Source: Streptomyces stelliscabiei
GTDB taxonomy: Bacteria; Actinomycetota; Actinomycetes; Streptomycetales; Streptomycetaceae
NCBI RefSeq assembly: GCF_014873495.1
Contig: NZ_JADBGF010000001.1
Coordinates: 7,564,001-7,628,000 of the forward strand
Length of the DNA: 64,000 bases
Reading direction: 5' to 3'
Part shown: one piece after another, positions 17,446 through 32,000 of the stretch
Position numbering within the stretch: position 1 is the first letter of the stretch
Layout of the letters: the number at the start of each line of letters is the position of its first letter
Program-made: the position numbers and the translations under genes
The notes under the pieces: generated by a model
The model's input: only the letters and a program-made list of their open reading frames with translations
What the model was told of the DNA's origin: nothing
The model's database searches: none

Positions 17446-17459
17446 GTGAGGAGAGTCTT

Positions 17460-19145
17460 TTGAGTCATCCGCATCCTGAACTCGGCCCACCGCCCCCGCT
17501 CCCGGAGGGTGGCCTGCGGGTCACCCCGCTGGGAGGTCTCGGCGAGATCGGCCGGAACATGACCGTCTTCGAATACGGCGGCCGGCTGCTGATCGTGGAC
17601 TGCGGGGTGCTCTTCCCCGAGGAGGAGCAGCCCGGAATCGACCTGATCCTGCCGGACTTCTCGTCCGTCAGGGACCGCCTCGACGACATCGAGGGCATCG
17701 TCCTCACGCACGGTCACGAGGACCACATCGGAGCGGTCCCGTACCTGCTCCGCGAGAAGCCCGACATCCCGTTGATCGGCTCCAAGCTGACCCTCGCGCT
17801 CATCGAGGCCAAGCTCCAGGAGCACCGCATCCGCCCGTACACCCTTGAGGTGACCGAAGGGAACCGCGAGCGCATCGGTCCCTTCGACTGCGAGTTCGTC
17901 GCGGTCAACCACTCCATCCCGGACGCCCTGGCCGTGGCCATCCGCACGCCCGCGGGCATGGTGGTCCACACGGGCGACTTCAAGATGGACCAGCTCCCGC
18001 TGGACAACCGGCTGACAGATCTCCACGCGTTCGCACGGCTCAGCGAGGAGGGCATCGATCTCCTCCTCTCCGACTCCACGAACGCCGAGGTCCCGGGTTT
18101 CGTTCCGCCGGAGCGCGACATCTCCAACGTCCTGCGTCAGGTCTTCGCGGGAGCCGGCAAGCGGATCATCGTGGCCAGCTTCGCCAGCCACATCCACCGC
18201 ATCCAGCAGATCCTCGACGCCGCCCACGAGTACGGCCGCCGGGTCGCCTTCGTCGGTCGCTCGATGGTCCGCAACATGGGCATCGCCAGGGACCTCGGCT
18301 ATCTGAAGGTGCCGCCGGGCCTGGTCGTGGACGTCAAGACGCTCGACGACCTGCCGGACCACGAGATCGTCCTCGTGTGCACCGGTTCGCAGGGCGAGCC
18401 GATGGCCGCCCTGTCCCGCATGGCCAACCGGGACCACCAGATCCGTATCGTCCAGGGCGACACCGTGATCCTGGCCTCGTCCCTGATCCCCGGCAACGAG
18501 AACGCGGTCTACCGCGTCATCAACGGCCTGACCCGCTGGGGCGCCAACGTCGTCCACAAGGGCAACGCCAAGGTCCATGTCTCCGGACACGCCTCGGCCG
18601 GTGAGCTGCTGTACTTCTACAACATCTGCCGCCCGAGGAACCTGATGCCGGTGCACGGCGAATGGCGGCACCTGCGGGCCAACGCCGAACTGGGCGCCCT
18701 GACAGGCGTTCCGCACGACCGCATCGTCATCGCCGAGGACGGCGTGGTCGTCGACCTCATCGAGGGCAAGGCCAAGATCTCGGGCAAGGTCCAGGCCGGC
18801 TACGTGTACGTCGACGGCCTCTCGGTCGGCGACGTGGGCGAACCCGCGCTGAAGGACCGGAGGATCCTGGGCGACGAAGGCATCATCTCCGTCTTCGTCG
18901 TCGTGGACTCCTCCACCGGCAAGATCACCGGCGGTCCGCACATCCAGGCTCGCGGTTCCGGCATCGAGGACTCAGCCTTCAGCGCGGTCGCTCCGAAGAT
19001 CACGGAAGTCCTGGAGCGGTCGGCGCAGGACGGGGTCGTCGAACCCCACCAGCTGCAACAGCTCATCCGCCGCACCCTCGGCAAGTGGGTCTCCGACACC
19101 TACCGGCGTCGGCCGATGATCCTGCCTGTGGTGGTTGAGGTCTGA
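17460..19145 (+). CDS. rnj: Ribonuclease J
   Basis: A metallo-beta-lactamase/beta-CASP ribonuclease with endo- and 5'-3' exonucleolytic activity, acting in mRNA decay and rRNA maturation. The 561 residues equal my recollection of S. coelicolor RNase J. The zinc motif HGHEDH (His84, His86, Asp88, His89) is intact. GDFKMDQ, SDSTNAEVPG and the beta-CASP SGHAS with HGEWRH near 400 complete the site. A TTG start at 17460 is chosen because GAGGAG at 17448-17453 precedes it and homologues begin SHPHPELGPPPPLPEGG; a start farther upstream would lie inside the hairpin. The rRNA operon follows directly, separated by a terminator. Confidence 0.95.
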   Translation: MSHPHPELGPPPPLPEGGLRVTPLGGLGEIGRNMTVFEYGGRLLIVDCGVLFPEEEQPGIDLILPDFSSVRDRLDDIEGIVLTHGHEDHIGAVPYLLREKPDIPLIGSKLTLALIEAKLQEHRIRPYTLEVTEGNRERIGPFDCEFVAVNHSIPDALAVAIRTPAGMVVHTGDFKMDQLPLDNRLTDLHAFARLSEEGIDLLLSDSTNAEVPGFVPPERDISNVLRQVFAGAGKRIIVASFASHIHRIQQILDAAHEYGRRVAFVGRSMVRNMGIARDLGYLKVPPGLVVDVKTLDDLPDHEIVLVCTGSQGEPMAALSRMANRDHQIRIVQGDTVILASSLIPGNENAVYRVINGLTRWGANVVHKGNAKVHVSGHASAGELLYFYNICRPRNLMPVHGEWRHLRANAELGALTGVPHDRIVIAEDGVVVDLIEGKAKISGKVQAGYVYVDGLSVGDVGEPALKDRRILGDEGIISVFVVVDSSTGKITGGPHIQARGSGIEDSAFSAVAPKITEVLERSAQDGVVEPHQLQQLIRRTLGKWVSDTYRRRPMILPVVVEV

Positions 19146-19166
19146 CCCACCGTCAGTGCCTGCTCC

Positions 19167-19206
19167 GGAGCGGGGCCCCTCGATTTGCATCGGGGCGCCC
19201 CGCTCC
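19167..19206 (+). terminator. Terminator after rnj
   Basis: ggagcgggg (19167-19175) pairs with ccccgctcc (19198-19206). The stem extends inward with a bulge (ccc/ggg, cgat/atcg) to a ttgc loop. Confidence 0.85.
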
Positions 19207-19293
19207 AGTACGTTTACGGCTCCGCCCAGGGGGAACCCGACGCAACGTGCGTCAGGAGTCACCCGGACCGGGCGGAAATTCCGACTCAGAGCT

Positions 19294-19389
19294 TCTGATA
19301 AAGTCGGAGTCGCCGGAAAGGGAAACGCGAAAGCGGAAACCTGGAAAGCACCGAGGAAATCGGAACCGGAAACGGTCTGATAGAGTCGG
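19294..19389 (+). promoter_or_regulatory. rRNA operon promoter region with two near-identical -10-like boxes
   Basis: tctgataaagtcgga (from 19294) and tctgatagagtcgga (from 19376) are 82 bases apart in a purine-rich leader with repeated cggaaac. Streptomyces rRNA operons have several tandem promoters, and these two are the likeliest -10 regions. I cannot place -35 boxes with confidence. The 500-base stretch 19146-19647 has no gene. Confidence 0.5.
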
Positions 19390-19466
19390 AAACGCAAGAC
19401 CGAAGGGAAACTGCCCGGAGGAAAGCCCGAGAGTAGCTTGGGTGAGTACAAAGGAAGCGTCCGTTC

Positions 19467-19482
19467 CTTGAGAACTCAACAG
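19467..19482 (+). promoter_or_regulatory. rRNA leader antitermination/processing element
   Basis: cttgagaactcaacag in the 16S leader recurs as tttgagaactgcacag before 23S at 21457-21472. The pair flanks the two large rRNAs, as boxA-type antitermination or processing elements do. Confidence 0.5.
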
Positions 19483-19647
19483 CGTGCCAAAAATCAACGC
19501 CAGATATGTTGATACCCCGTCCGCCGGGCAGTGTTCCGGTGGTCGAGGTTCCTTTGAAACAAACACAGCGAGGACGCTGTGAACGGCCGGGCTTATTCCG
19601 CCTGGCTGTTCCGCTCTCGTGGTTTGCACCCGATTACGGGTACACAT

Positions 19648-24610
<4,963 letters not shown>

Positions 24611-24709
24611 CTCAGTTGCTCGCGTCCACTGTGTTGGTTCTGAAACCACGAACAACCCCAACCCCCTTGTTGGTCACGGGGGGTTGGTGCGGTTGAGTGT
24701 TTCATAGTG

Positions 24710-24826
24710 TTTCGGTGGTCATAGCGTGAGGGAAACGCCCGGTTACATTCCGAACCCGGAAGCTAAGCCTTACAGCGCCGATGGTACTGCAGGGGGGACC
24801 CTGTGGGAGAGTAGGACGCCGCCGAA
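24710..24826 (+). rRNA. rrf: 5S ribosomal RNA
   Basis: About 117 bases running from gtttcggtggtcatagcg to gtaggacgccgccgaac, with the conserved cgaacccggaagctaagcc. It follows 23S by about 100 bases. Ends approximate. Confidence 0.95.
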
Positions 24827-24835
24827 CAAATATTG

Positions 24836-24878
24836 AGAGCTGGTCCCCGAACTTCGGTTCGGGGACCAGCTCTTTTTT
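24836..24878 (+). terminator. rRNA operon terminator
   Basis: A stem of about 17 bp (gagctggtccccgaac with gttcggggaccagctc) closed by a TTCG tetraloop and followed by a run of six Ts. Confidence 0.97.
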
Positions 24879-24924
24879 GTTGTGTGTCACTTGGAGTTCA
24901 CGTTGGCCGACCAGGATCCGCGCC

Positions 24925-25602
24925 ATGGGTACCGTTGGAATGCTCAGGGCCGCGGGTGTCGGCGCCGGTGACGAAGTCGTAGTGCCGGCGTTCGGGAACC
25001 CGGAGGTCGCTCAGGCAGTGAGCCTGGCAGGGGCCGTGCCGGTGTTCGCCGACATAGACCCGGTGACGTACTGCCTGGATGCCTCGGCTGTCGAGGCCGC
25101 GGTGACGTCCCGGACGGTGGCGGCGGTCGTCGTCCACCGCTTCGGCAGGTGCGCCGATGTCGCGGCGCTTCGTCAAGTCGGTCAGCGGCACGGGCTGTTG
25201 GTGCTGGAGCAGGGGGAGTCGGAGACGCCGTACAGCGAGCTGGGGGAACGTCGGCGGCGGGCGGCGTACCTCAGTGCGAAGCTGAAGGGCGTGCGGACTC
25301 CCGAAGGGGGCGACGGGCACACCTTCCAGCAGTACGTCGTGCGCGTGCCCGGGAACGGGCGGCCGGACCGGGACGCGTTCGCACGGGCCGTACGGGCCAA
25401 GGGAGTCGAGTGCAGAGTGCCGGTGAAGACACCGGTGCACCGGATGCCCGGGTTCCGGCGGGACGTGTGTCTGCCCGAGACCGAGCGGGCCGCCGACGAG
25501 ACGCTGGCGCTGCCCATCGGCGGCGAGATGTCGCGGCGCGAACTGCAGCGGCTGGTGTCCGCGTGCAACGCGCTCGGCGGTCTGCTGCAGCCGGCCTTCT
25601 AG
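24925..25602 (+). CDS. Degenerate DegT/DnrJ/EryC1/StrS aminotransferase-like protein
   Basis: A 225-residue protein. Residues 6-80 match the family core around the PLP pocket entrance (GVGAGDEVVVPAF, AGAVPVFADIDP, YCLDASAVEAAV, VVVHRFGRCADVAAL). The normal continuation, a catalytic-aspartate EDAAQ motif and the SFxxxKxL segment with the Schiff-base lysine, is missing. Where EDAAQ belongs the sequence reads LEQGESE, then jumps to the C-terminal small domain (TFQQYVVRVPG, LRAKGVE-like, PVHRMPGF, LALPIGGEMS). The first 50-60 family residues are also absent. It cannot be a standard aminotransferase. The frame is intact and codon use is normal, so it may be a maintained non-enzymatic protein. The start is the ATG at 24925 with weak AGGA at 24913-24916. 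Confidence 0.7.
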   Translation: MGTVGMLRAAGVGAGDEVVVPAFGNPEVAQAVSLAGAVPVFADIDPVTYCLDASAVEAAVTSRTVAAVVVHRFGRCADVAALRQVGQRHGLLVLEQGESETPYSELGERRRRAAYLSAKLKGVRTPEGGDGHTFQQYVVRVPGNGRPDRDAFARAVRAKGVECRVPVKTPVHRMPGFRRDVCLPETERAADETLALPIGGEMSRRELQRLVSACNALGGLLQPAF

Positions 25603-25663
25603 CTCTTCGGATGCGGGGCGTCCAGGGGGACGTGTCCGTCTCTCGGTGGTGCGCTGGGTGGTT

Positions 25664-25691
25664 CTGGACAGCGGCCGATTCGGGGTATGAT
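25664..25691 (+). promoter_or_regulatory. Promoter of tRNA-Thr
   Basis: TATGAT at 25686-25691 is a good -10, 40 bases before the tRNA. CTGGAC/TGGACA near 25664-25670 could serve as -35 with 15-16 bp spacing. Confidence 0.55.
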
Positions 25692-25731
25692 CTATCTCGT
25701 TGCCGCGAGGGAAACCTCGAACAGGTGACAG

Positions 25732-25804
25732 GCCCCTATAGCTCAGTCGGTAGAGCGTCTCCATGGTAAGGAGAAGGTCAACGGTTCGATTCCGTTTGGG
25801 GGCT
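25732..25804 (+). tRNA. tRNA-Thr (anticodon GGT)
   Basis: A full cloverleaf of 73 nt. Acceptor gccccta with tgggggc; D stem gctc/gagc; anticodon stem tctcc/ggaga around loop atggtaa, giving anticodon GGT for ACC; T stem aacgg/ccgtt with loop ttcgatt; discriminator T. CCA is not encoded. Confidence 0.97.
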
Positions 25805-25810
25805 CAAGTG

Positions 25811-25840
25811 AAAGGCCCCGCCCTATCGGGCGGGGCCTTT
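25811..25840. terminator. Bidirectional terminator between tRNA-Thr and osaC
   Basis: A 13-bp perfect stem (aaaggccccgccc, 25811-25823, with 25828-25840) with a tatc loop. It is flanked by A and T runs, so it can work on both strands. Confidence 0.92.
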
Positions 25841-25853
25841 GTCGTGTCCGGAG

Positions 25854-28598
25854 TCAGTCGGTCTGGAGGCCCGGGACGCGCATGGCCAGGATGGCCATGT
25901 CGTCGGAGGGGGCGTCGGAGGCGAAGCGTTCGACCGCGCGCATGACGCGGGCCGCGACCGCGCCCGCCGTGAGGCCCGTGCAGGCGGTGAGAACCTCGGC
26001 GAGGCCGTCGTCGCCCAACATGCGGGTGCCTTCGCGGCGTTCGGTGACGCCGTCCGTGACACACAGGAGGACGTCGCCGGGGTCGAGGGTGACCGTCTGC
26101 TCGTACAGCTCCAGGTCCTCCATGACGCCGAGGAGCGCCTGTGGCTCGGCGGCGGGCTCGACCGTGCCGTCCTGGCGCAGGCGCAGCGGGAGCGGGTGGC
26201 CGGCGCAGACCACCTTCAGGAGGGCGCTGCCGTCCTCCTGGGGCCACAGCTCGCCGTACAGGAGCGTCAGGAAGCGGCTGCGGGCGCCCTCGTCGATGAT
26301 CGCGGAGTTGAGGCGCTCCAGGACCGCCGGGCCCGCGTAGCCCTCGCGGGCCAGCAGGCGCAGGGCGTGGCGGGCCAGGCCGGTGACGGCGGCGGCCTCC
26401 GGGCCGGTGCCGCAGACGTCGCCGATGGCGAAGCCGTACGCGCCGTCACGGATGGGAAAGAGGTCGTAGAAGTCGCCGCCGACCTCGTTGCCCTCGCCGG
26501 CCGCGCGGTAGATGACCTCGACCTCGACCCCGTCGATCTGGGGGAGTTCCGGCGGGAGGAGGCTGCGCTGGAGGGACTGGCTGATGGCCACGCGCTCCGA
26601 GTACAGGCGGGCGTTGTCCAGGGCGAGGGCCGCCCGGCGGGAGAGGTCCTCGGCCAACTCCAGGATCTCCTGGCGGAAGTGCTCGTCCGTGGGCTTGCCG
26701 AGGGTCAGCATGCCGATGACGCGGTTGCGGGCCACGAGCGGCAGGACGACCGTCTCGCCGCCCACCGCCGAGGCCGTCGCCAGCGTCGTGCCGATGCCCG
26801 AGCTGACCGTGGCGGGCTCGCCCAGGCCCAGGCTGCGCATGGAGGTGCGCAGGGCCGCCTGGTGGGCCGCCTCGGCGGGGGCCGTCCAGACGCGGGCGCC
26901 GGGGGTCGGGATGGGCTCCGGCGGGCGGATCTTGGAGAGGAGGGCCTTGAGGCCGTCGATGAGGTCCTCGTCCTCGTGCAGGACGTATGACAGGTACGGG
27001 TCCGAGGCCTGGTCGGCGATCGTGTAGACCGCGCACCAGGTGGCGAGGGTCGGGATCGTCATCTGGGCCATGAGGGCGAGGGTCTGGTCACGGTCCAGGG
27101 TGCCCGCGAGGAGGTCGGAGGCCTCGACCAGGAAGCTCAGCGACCCGCGGCGCAGGCGCTCCAGCTCGCCCAGCCGGGCCGACTCGACGGCCAGGGCGAT
27201 GCGGTCGGCGGCGAACTGCAGTCGCAGGGCCTCCTCGTTGGAGTACCGGCCCTGGGACTCGGCGGCGACGCCCAGGGAGCCCGTGAGGCGGCCCTCGACC
27301 TTGAGGGGGACCGTGACGACCGAGCGCATGCCCGTGCCGTTGAGGAGCGGGACGGCGCCGGGGACGGCCGTGAGGTCGTCGTGGACGGCGGGCATCCGGG
27401 CGGAGCCGTAACGGCCGGGGCCGGCGTCCACGGGGACGCGGGCGAAGCGCTGGCGGGCCGACGGGAGGCCGGTGGAGGCCCGGACTTCCAGTTCCGTCTC
27501 GTCGTCGGTCGCGAGGAGCAGGAAGGCGGAGTCGCCGTCGAGCATGTCGCGGGCGCGCTCGACCGTGCGCTGGAGGAGGCCGTCGAGGTCGTCCGGGGCG
27601 GGAGAGCCGATGAAGACCTCGAAGGGGTCCGTGGCCTGGCCGTCGCCGGAACCGGATCCGTCGGCCGCGGCCATGCGCAGCGGGGTCTGCAGGACGGCGC
27701 GCTCGTGGTCCCGGACGAGGAGACAGACGGTGGAGGGGTCGCCCGCGGTGTCGCGGACCCGGAGGTGGGAGGCGTAGACCGGTGTCACCCGGCCGTCGGC
27801 GGCGCGGATGCCGTAACTGCCCTCCCAGCGGGAGAGCCGGAGGGCCTCGGCGACGCCGGTGCTGGTGCCGGGGGTGTGGGGCCAGGCGGCGAGGTCGGTG
27901 AGGGGCTTGCCGATGACGTGGTCGGGGGCGTAGCCGAAGAGTTCCTCGGCGTCCTCGTTCCAGGCGCCGATCGCGCCCGCGCGGTCGATCTGGACGACCG
28001 CGACGCGGACCCGGCCGTCGGCGAGCGGGAGGAGGTCGGCGGGGAGGGCCGGGCCGGCGGAGCGGGTGCCCACGGGGCGGTCGGGGAGGTCGAGTTGGAA
28101 CCAGACCTGCTTGTGCGTGGGGGTGTACTCGACGCCCCAGCGGGTGGCCATCGCCGCGCACAGCTGGAGGCCGCGGCCGCCCTCGCGGTCCGGGCTGCCC
28201 ATGTTGATGCGGCTGCCCTGGAGAGGGATCTCACGCTCGGGATATCTGTCGGCGACCTCGATGCGTACGCCGTCGTCGGCCCGCAGGCACAGGACGTCGG
28301 CGGAGGTGCCCGCGTGGACGACCGCGTTGGTGACGAGTTCGCTGGTGAGGACCACCGCGTCGTCGACGATGTCGGCGAAGCCCCAGCCCTGGAGGGTGTC
28401 GCGGACGAACGAGCGGGCGGTCGCGACGGATCGTGAGACGGCAGCGAAGCTGGCGGCCGCGCGCGCGGTGATCACAGCACTCCTTGTCCGGTTCTCGATG
28501 TGGGGGGATCCTGGGACGGCCTCCTGCCGTGGCAGTGGCTGGTTCTCCGTCGGCCTGGGTTCCTGGGGGGTCTCCCCGGGATGCAGTCCGGTGGTCAT
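25854..28598 (-). CDS. osaC: OsaC-like multidomain regulator: anti-sigma kinase, PAS, GAF, PP2C phosphatase
   Basis: A 914-residue soluble protein. About 43-172: RsbW-type ATPase (LTSELVTNAVVHAG, then GGRGLQLCAAMATRWG). About 190-300: PAS domain (AWNEDAEELFGYAPDHVIGKP). About 345-670: two GAF-like domains. About 700-910: SpoIIE/PP2C phosphatase with EVGGDFYDLF, IGDVCGTGPEAA and SDDMAILAM. In S. coelicolor, OsaC (SCO5747) lies beside osaAB and restrains the osmotic-stress sigma factor SigB after stress. The same order here supports that role. The start is ATG 28598, with CGGAGGGG 10 bases upstream; an in-frame start at 28670 lacks one. It is divergent from osaA across 410 bases. Confidence 0.9.
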   Translation of the reverse strand: MTTGLHPGETPQEPRPTENQPLPRQEAVPGSPHIENRTRSAVITARAAASFAAVSRSVATARSFVRDTLQGWGFADIVDDAVVLTSELVTNAVVHAGTSADVLCLRADDGVRIEVADRYPEREIPLQGSRINMGSPDREGGRGLQLCAAMATRWGVEYTPTHKQVWFQLDLPDRPVGTRSAGPALPADLLPLADGRVRVAVVQIDRAGAIGAWNEDAEELFGYAPDHVIGKPLTDLAAWPHTPGTSTGVAEALRLSRWEGSYGIRAADGRVTPVYASHLRVRDTAGDPSTVCLLVRDHERAVLQTPLRMAAADGSGSGDGQATDPFEVFIGSPAPDDLDGLLQRTVERARDMLDGDSAFLLLATDDETELEVRASTGLPSARQRFARVPVDAGPGRYGSARMPAVHDDLTAVPGAVPLLNGTGMRSVVTVPLKVEGRLTGSLGVAAESQGRYSNEEALRLQFAADRIALAVESARLGELERLRRGSLSFLVEASDLLAGTLDRDQTLALMAQMTIPTLATWCAVYTIADQASDPYLSYVLHEDEDLIDGLKALLSKIRPPEPIPTPGARVWTAPAEAAHQAALRTSMRSLGLGEPATVSSGIGTTLATASAVGGETVVLPLVARNRVIGMLTLGKPTDEHFRQEILELAEDLSRRAALALDNARLYSERVAISQSLQRSLLPPELPQIDGVEVEVIYRAAGEGNEVGGDFYDLFPIRDGAYGFAIGDVCGTGPEAAAVTGLARHALRLLAREGYAGPAVLERLNSAIIDEGARSRFLTLLYGELWPQEDGSALLKVVCAGHPLPLRLRQDGTVEPAAEPQALLGVMEDLELYEQTVTLDPGDVLLCVTDGVTERREGTRMLGDDGLAEVLTACTGLTAGAVAARVMRAVERFASDAPSDDMAILAMRVPGLQTD

Positions 28599-28900
28599 GG
28601 TGAGGCCGCCCCTCCGATGCCTGCCCGCTCGTGCTCGTGCGCCACCGCCCAGGCCGGACGGGACCGGCATGGCTGGACAGCCGCATGCAAGGTTACTTAC
28701 CTTCGCCGTCCATGCGGATGCCGGTCGTCTGTGTTTCCGCCCGGAGGTGTGCGGACCGTGTGCGAAGCTGCCGAACTGTTATGGCCTGGTTCAGCCATGG
28801 TGAAACACTGGGCAGGCTTCCGGGAGAAGGCCGGACGGGTCCGGGTACCTTCCCGGTGCGGCGGAGAGCGGCACCGGGTCCGCCGGGCGGAAGTATCCGA

Positions 28901-28967
28901 GTACGAAGCGGTACGAGTGGTACGAACAGTGTGAGCAGTACGTAGCGTTCGAATGCGGTGACGTACG
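28901..28967 (+). promoter_or_regulatory. Cluster of GTACG motifs in the osaC-osaA divergent region
   Basis: GTACGA occurs at 28901, 28911 and 28920 and GTACG at 28938 and 28963, the first three about one helical turn apart. They sit 40-110 bases before the osaA start. The rest of the 410-base interval 28599-29008 must hold the divergent promoters, but I could not fix them. Confidence 0.4.
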
Positions 28968-29008
28968 CCCAGCAGAAACGAACGGTCGACCCTTGCGGGA
29001 GGGACACA

Positions 29009-32000
29009 GTGGAGTCTGGCGCAGCGACGCGAGGCACTAAGGCGCGCGCGAAAGGCGGACAGTCCCTGAGTGACAAGCGCACATCACGCAAACCGCGCAA
29101 TGGGACCACCACTGTGGACACCGCTGCCCTGAACCGGCTGCTCACGGCGTTGGAAGCGATGCGGGACGGTAATTTCCGCAAGCGGCTGACGGTCTCGGGC
29201 GACGGTGTGATGGCCGAGATCGCCGCCGTGTACAACGAGGTGGCGGACCGGAATCTGCATCTGACGGGTGAGTTGTCGCGGGTGCGGCGTGTGGTGGGAC
29301 GTGAGGGCAAGCTCACCGAACGGCTGGAGACGGGGGCCACCGAGGGGTCCTGGGCGGCCGCGATCGACGCGTCGAACGCGCTGGTCGACGACCTCGTACG
29401 GCCTGTCTCCGAGGTGAGCCGGGTGCTGTCGGCCGTCGCGGAAGGTGATCTGTCGCCGCGGATGGAGCTGCGGTCGCAGGGGCCGGACGGGACCGGGCAT
29501 CCGCTGCGCGGGGAGTTCCTGAAGGTCGGGCGTACGGTCAACAACCTGGTCGACCAGTTGTCGACGTTCACCGACGAGGTCACGCGGGTGGCCAGCGAGG
29601 TGGGCACCGAGGGCAAGCTGGGCGGGCAGGCCAAGGTGCGCGGCATGTCCGGTTCGTGGAAGGACCTGACGGAGTCCGTCAACACCATGGCGCACCGGCT
29701 CACCGCACAGGTGAGGGACATCGCGCTGGTGACGACCGCGGTCGCGAAGGGTGACTTGTCCCGGAAGGTCACGGTTCATGTGGCCGGCGAGATGCTGGAG
29801 CTGAAGGAGACCGTCAACACGATGGTCGACCAGCTCTCGGCCTTCTCCTCCGAGGTGACCCGGGTCGCCCGCGAGGTGGGCACCGACGGGCAGCTCGGCG
29901 GGCAGGCCGAGGTGCCGGGTGTGGCGGGTGTGTGGAAGGAACTCACCGATTCGGTGAACACCATGGCCGGCAATCTCACCGCGCAGGTGCGGGGGATCGC
30001 GCAGGTCACCACGGCGGTCGCCAACGGTGATCTGTCGCAGAAGGTGACCGTGCCCGCACGCGGTGAGGTCGCCAAGCTCGCCGAGACCATCAACCAGATG
30101 ACCGAGACGCTGCGGATCTTCGCGGACGAGGTCACGCGGGTGGCCAACGAGGTGGGTGCCGAGGGCCGGCTGGGCGGTCAGGCGCAGGTGCCGGGCGCGG
30201 CGGGAACGTGGAAGGACCTCACCGATTCGGTGAACACGGTCTTCCGGAACCTCACGATCCAGGTGCGGGACATCGCGGCGGTGACCACGGCCGTGGCCAA
30301 CGGTGACCTCTCGCAGAAGGTCACCGTGGATGTGGCCGGCGAGATGCTGGAGCTGAAGAACACCGTCAACGGGATGGTCGACCAGCTCTCCTCCTTCGGT
30401 GACGAGGTCACGCGGGTGGCCAACGAGGTGGGTGCCGAGGGCCGGCTGGGCGGTCAGGCGCAGGTGCCGGGCGCGGCCGGTACATGGAAGGACCTGACGG
30501 ACTCCGTCAACACGGCGTTCCGGAATCTCACCGGACAGGTGAGGAACATCGCGGCGGTGACGACGGCCGTGGCCAACGGCGACCTCTCGCAGAAGGTCAC
30601 CGTCGATGTCGCGGGCGAGATGCTCGAACTGAAGAACACCGTGAACACGATGGTGGACCAGCTGTCGTCGTTCGCCGACCAGGTGACGCGGATGGCCCGG
30701 GACGTGGGCACGGAGGGCCGGCTCGGCGGTCAGGCCCGGGTGGACGGTGTGTCGGGGACGTGGAAGGAACTCACCGACTCCGTCAACTCGATGGCCGGCA
30801 ACCTCACCTCGCAGGTGCGCAACATCGCGCAGGTGACGACGGCCGTGGCGCGGGGCGACCTGTCCCAGAAGATCGACGTGGACGCGCGCGGCGAGATCCT
30901 GGAGCTGAAGAACACCATCAACACGATGGTCGACCAGCTCTCCTCCTTCGCCGACCAGGTGACCCGCGTGGCCCGGGACGTGGGCACGGAGGGCCGGCTC
31001 GGCGGTCAGGCGCAGGTGCCCGGGGTCGCCGGGGTGTGGCGTGACCTCACCGAGTCCGTGAACGGCATGGCCGGCAACCTGACCGGCCAGGTCCGCAACA
31101 TCGCGCAGGTCGCCACGGCGGTGGCCCGCGGCGACCTGTCCCAGAAGATCACCGTGGACGCGCGCGGCGAGATCCTGGAACTGAAGAACACGCTGAACAC
31201 GATGGTGGACCAGCTGTCGTCGTTCGCGGAGGAGGTGACCCGGGTCGCCCGCGAGGTGGGCACGGAGGGTCAGCTCGGCGGTCAGGCCGAGGTGCAGGGT
31301 GTCTCCGGCACCTGGAAGGACCTCACGCAGTCGGTGAACTTCATGGCGAACAACCTGACGATCCAGGTGCGTCAGATCGCCGAGGTCACCACCGCCGTCG
31401 CCAAGGGCGACCTGTCGAAGAAGATCACCGTCGACGCGAAGGGCGAGATCCTCGAACTCGTCACCACCGTCAACACGATGGTCGACCAGCTGTCGTCGTT
31501 CGCCGAGCAGGTGACCCGGGTGGCCCGTGAGGTGGGCACGGAGGGCATCCTGGGCGGCCAGGCGCATGTGCCGGGCATCACCGGCATCTGGAAGGACCTC
31601 AGCGGCAATGTGAACCTGATGGCCAAGAACCTCACCATGCAGGTGCGGAACATCTCCCAGGTCGCGGCCGCCGTCGCCAACGGGGACCTGACCCGTACGG
31701 TGACGATCGAGGCGGCCGGTGAGGTCGCGGAGCTGGCCGACACCTTCAACAGCATGGTGAAGACGCTCAGTTCGTTCGCCGACCAGGTCACCAAGGTGGC
31801 CCGCGAGGTGGGCACGGACGGCATCCTGGGCGGCCAGGCGCACGTACCGGGTGTGGCGGGCACGTGGAAGGACCTCACCGAGTCCGTGAACTCGATGGCG
31901 TCCAACCTGACCGGCCAGGTCCGCAACATCGCCATGGTGACGACCGCCATCGCCAAGGGCGACCTGACCAAGAAGATCGACATCGACGCGCGCGGTGAGA

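Noticed and set aside
25732..25804. tRNA-Thr as an integration site of a mobile element
   Set aside because: No integrase gene and no repeat of the tRNA 3' end was seen nearby; flanking genes are syntenic core genes.
28843..28848. GGGTAC as a SigB-type -10 for osaA
   Set aside because: No GTTT-like -35 at the right distance upstream.
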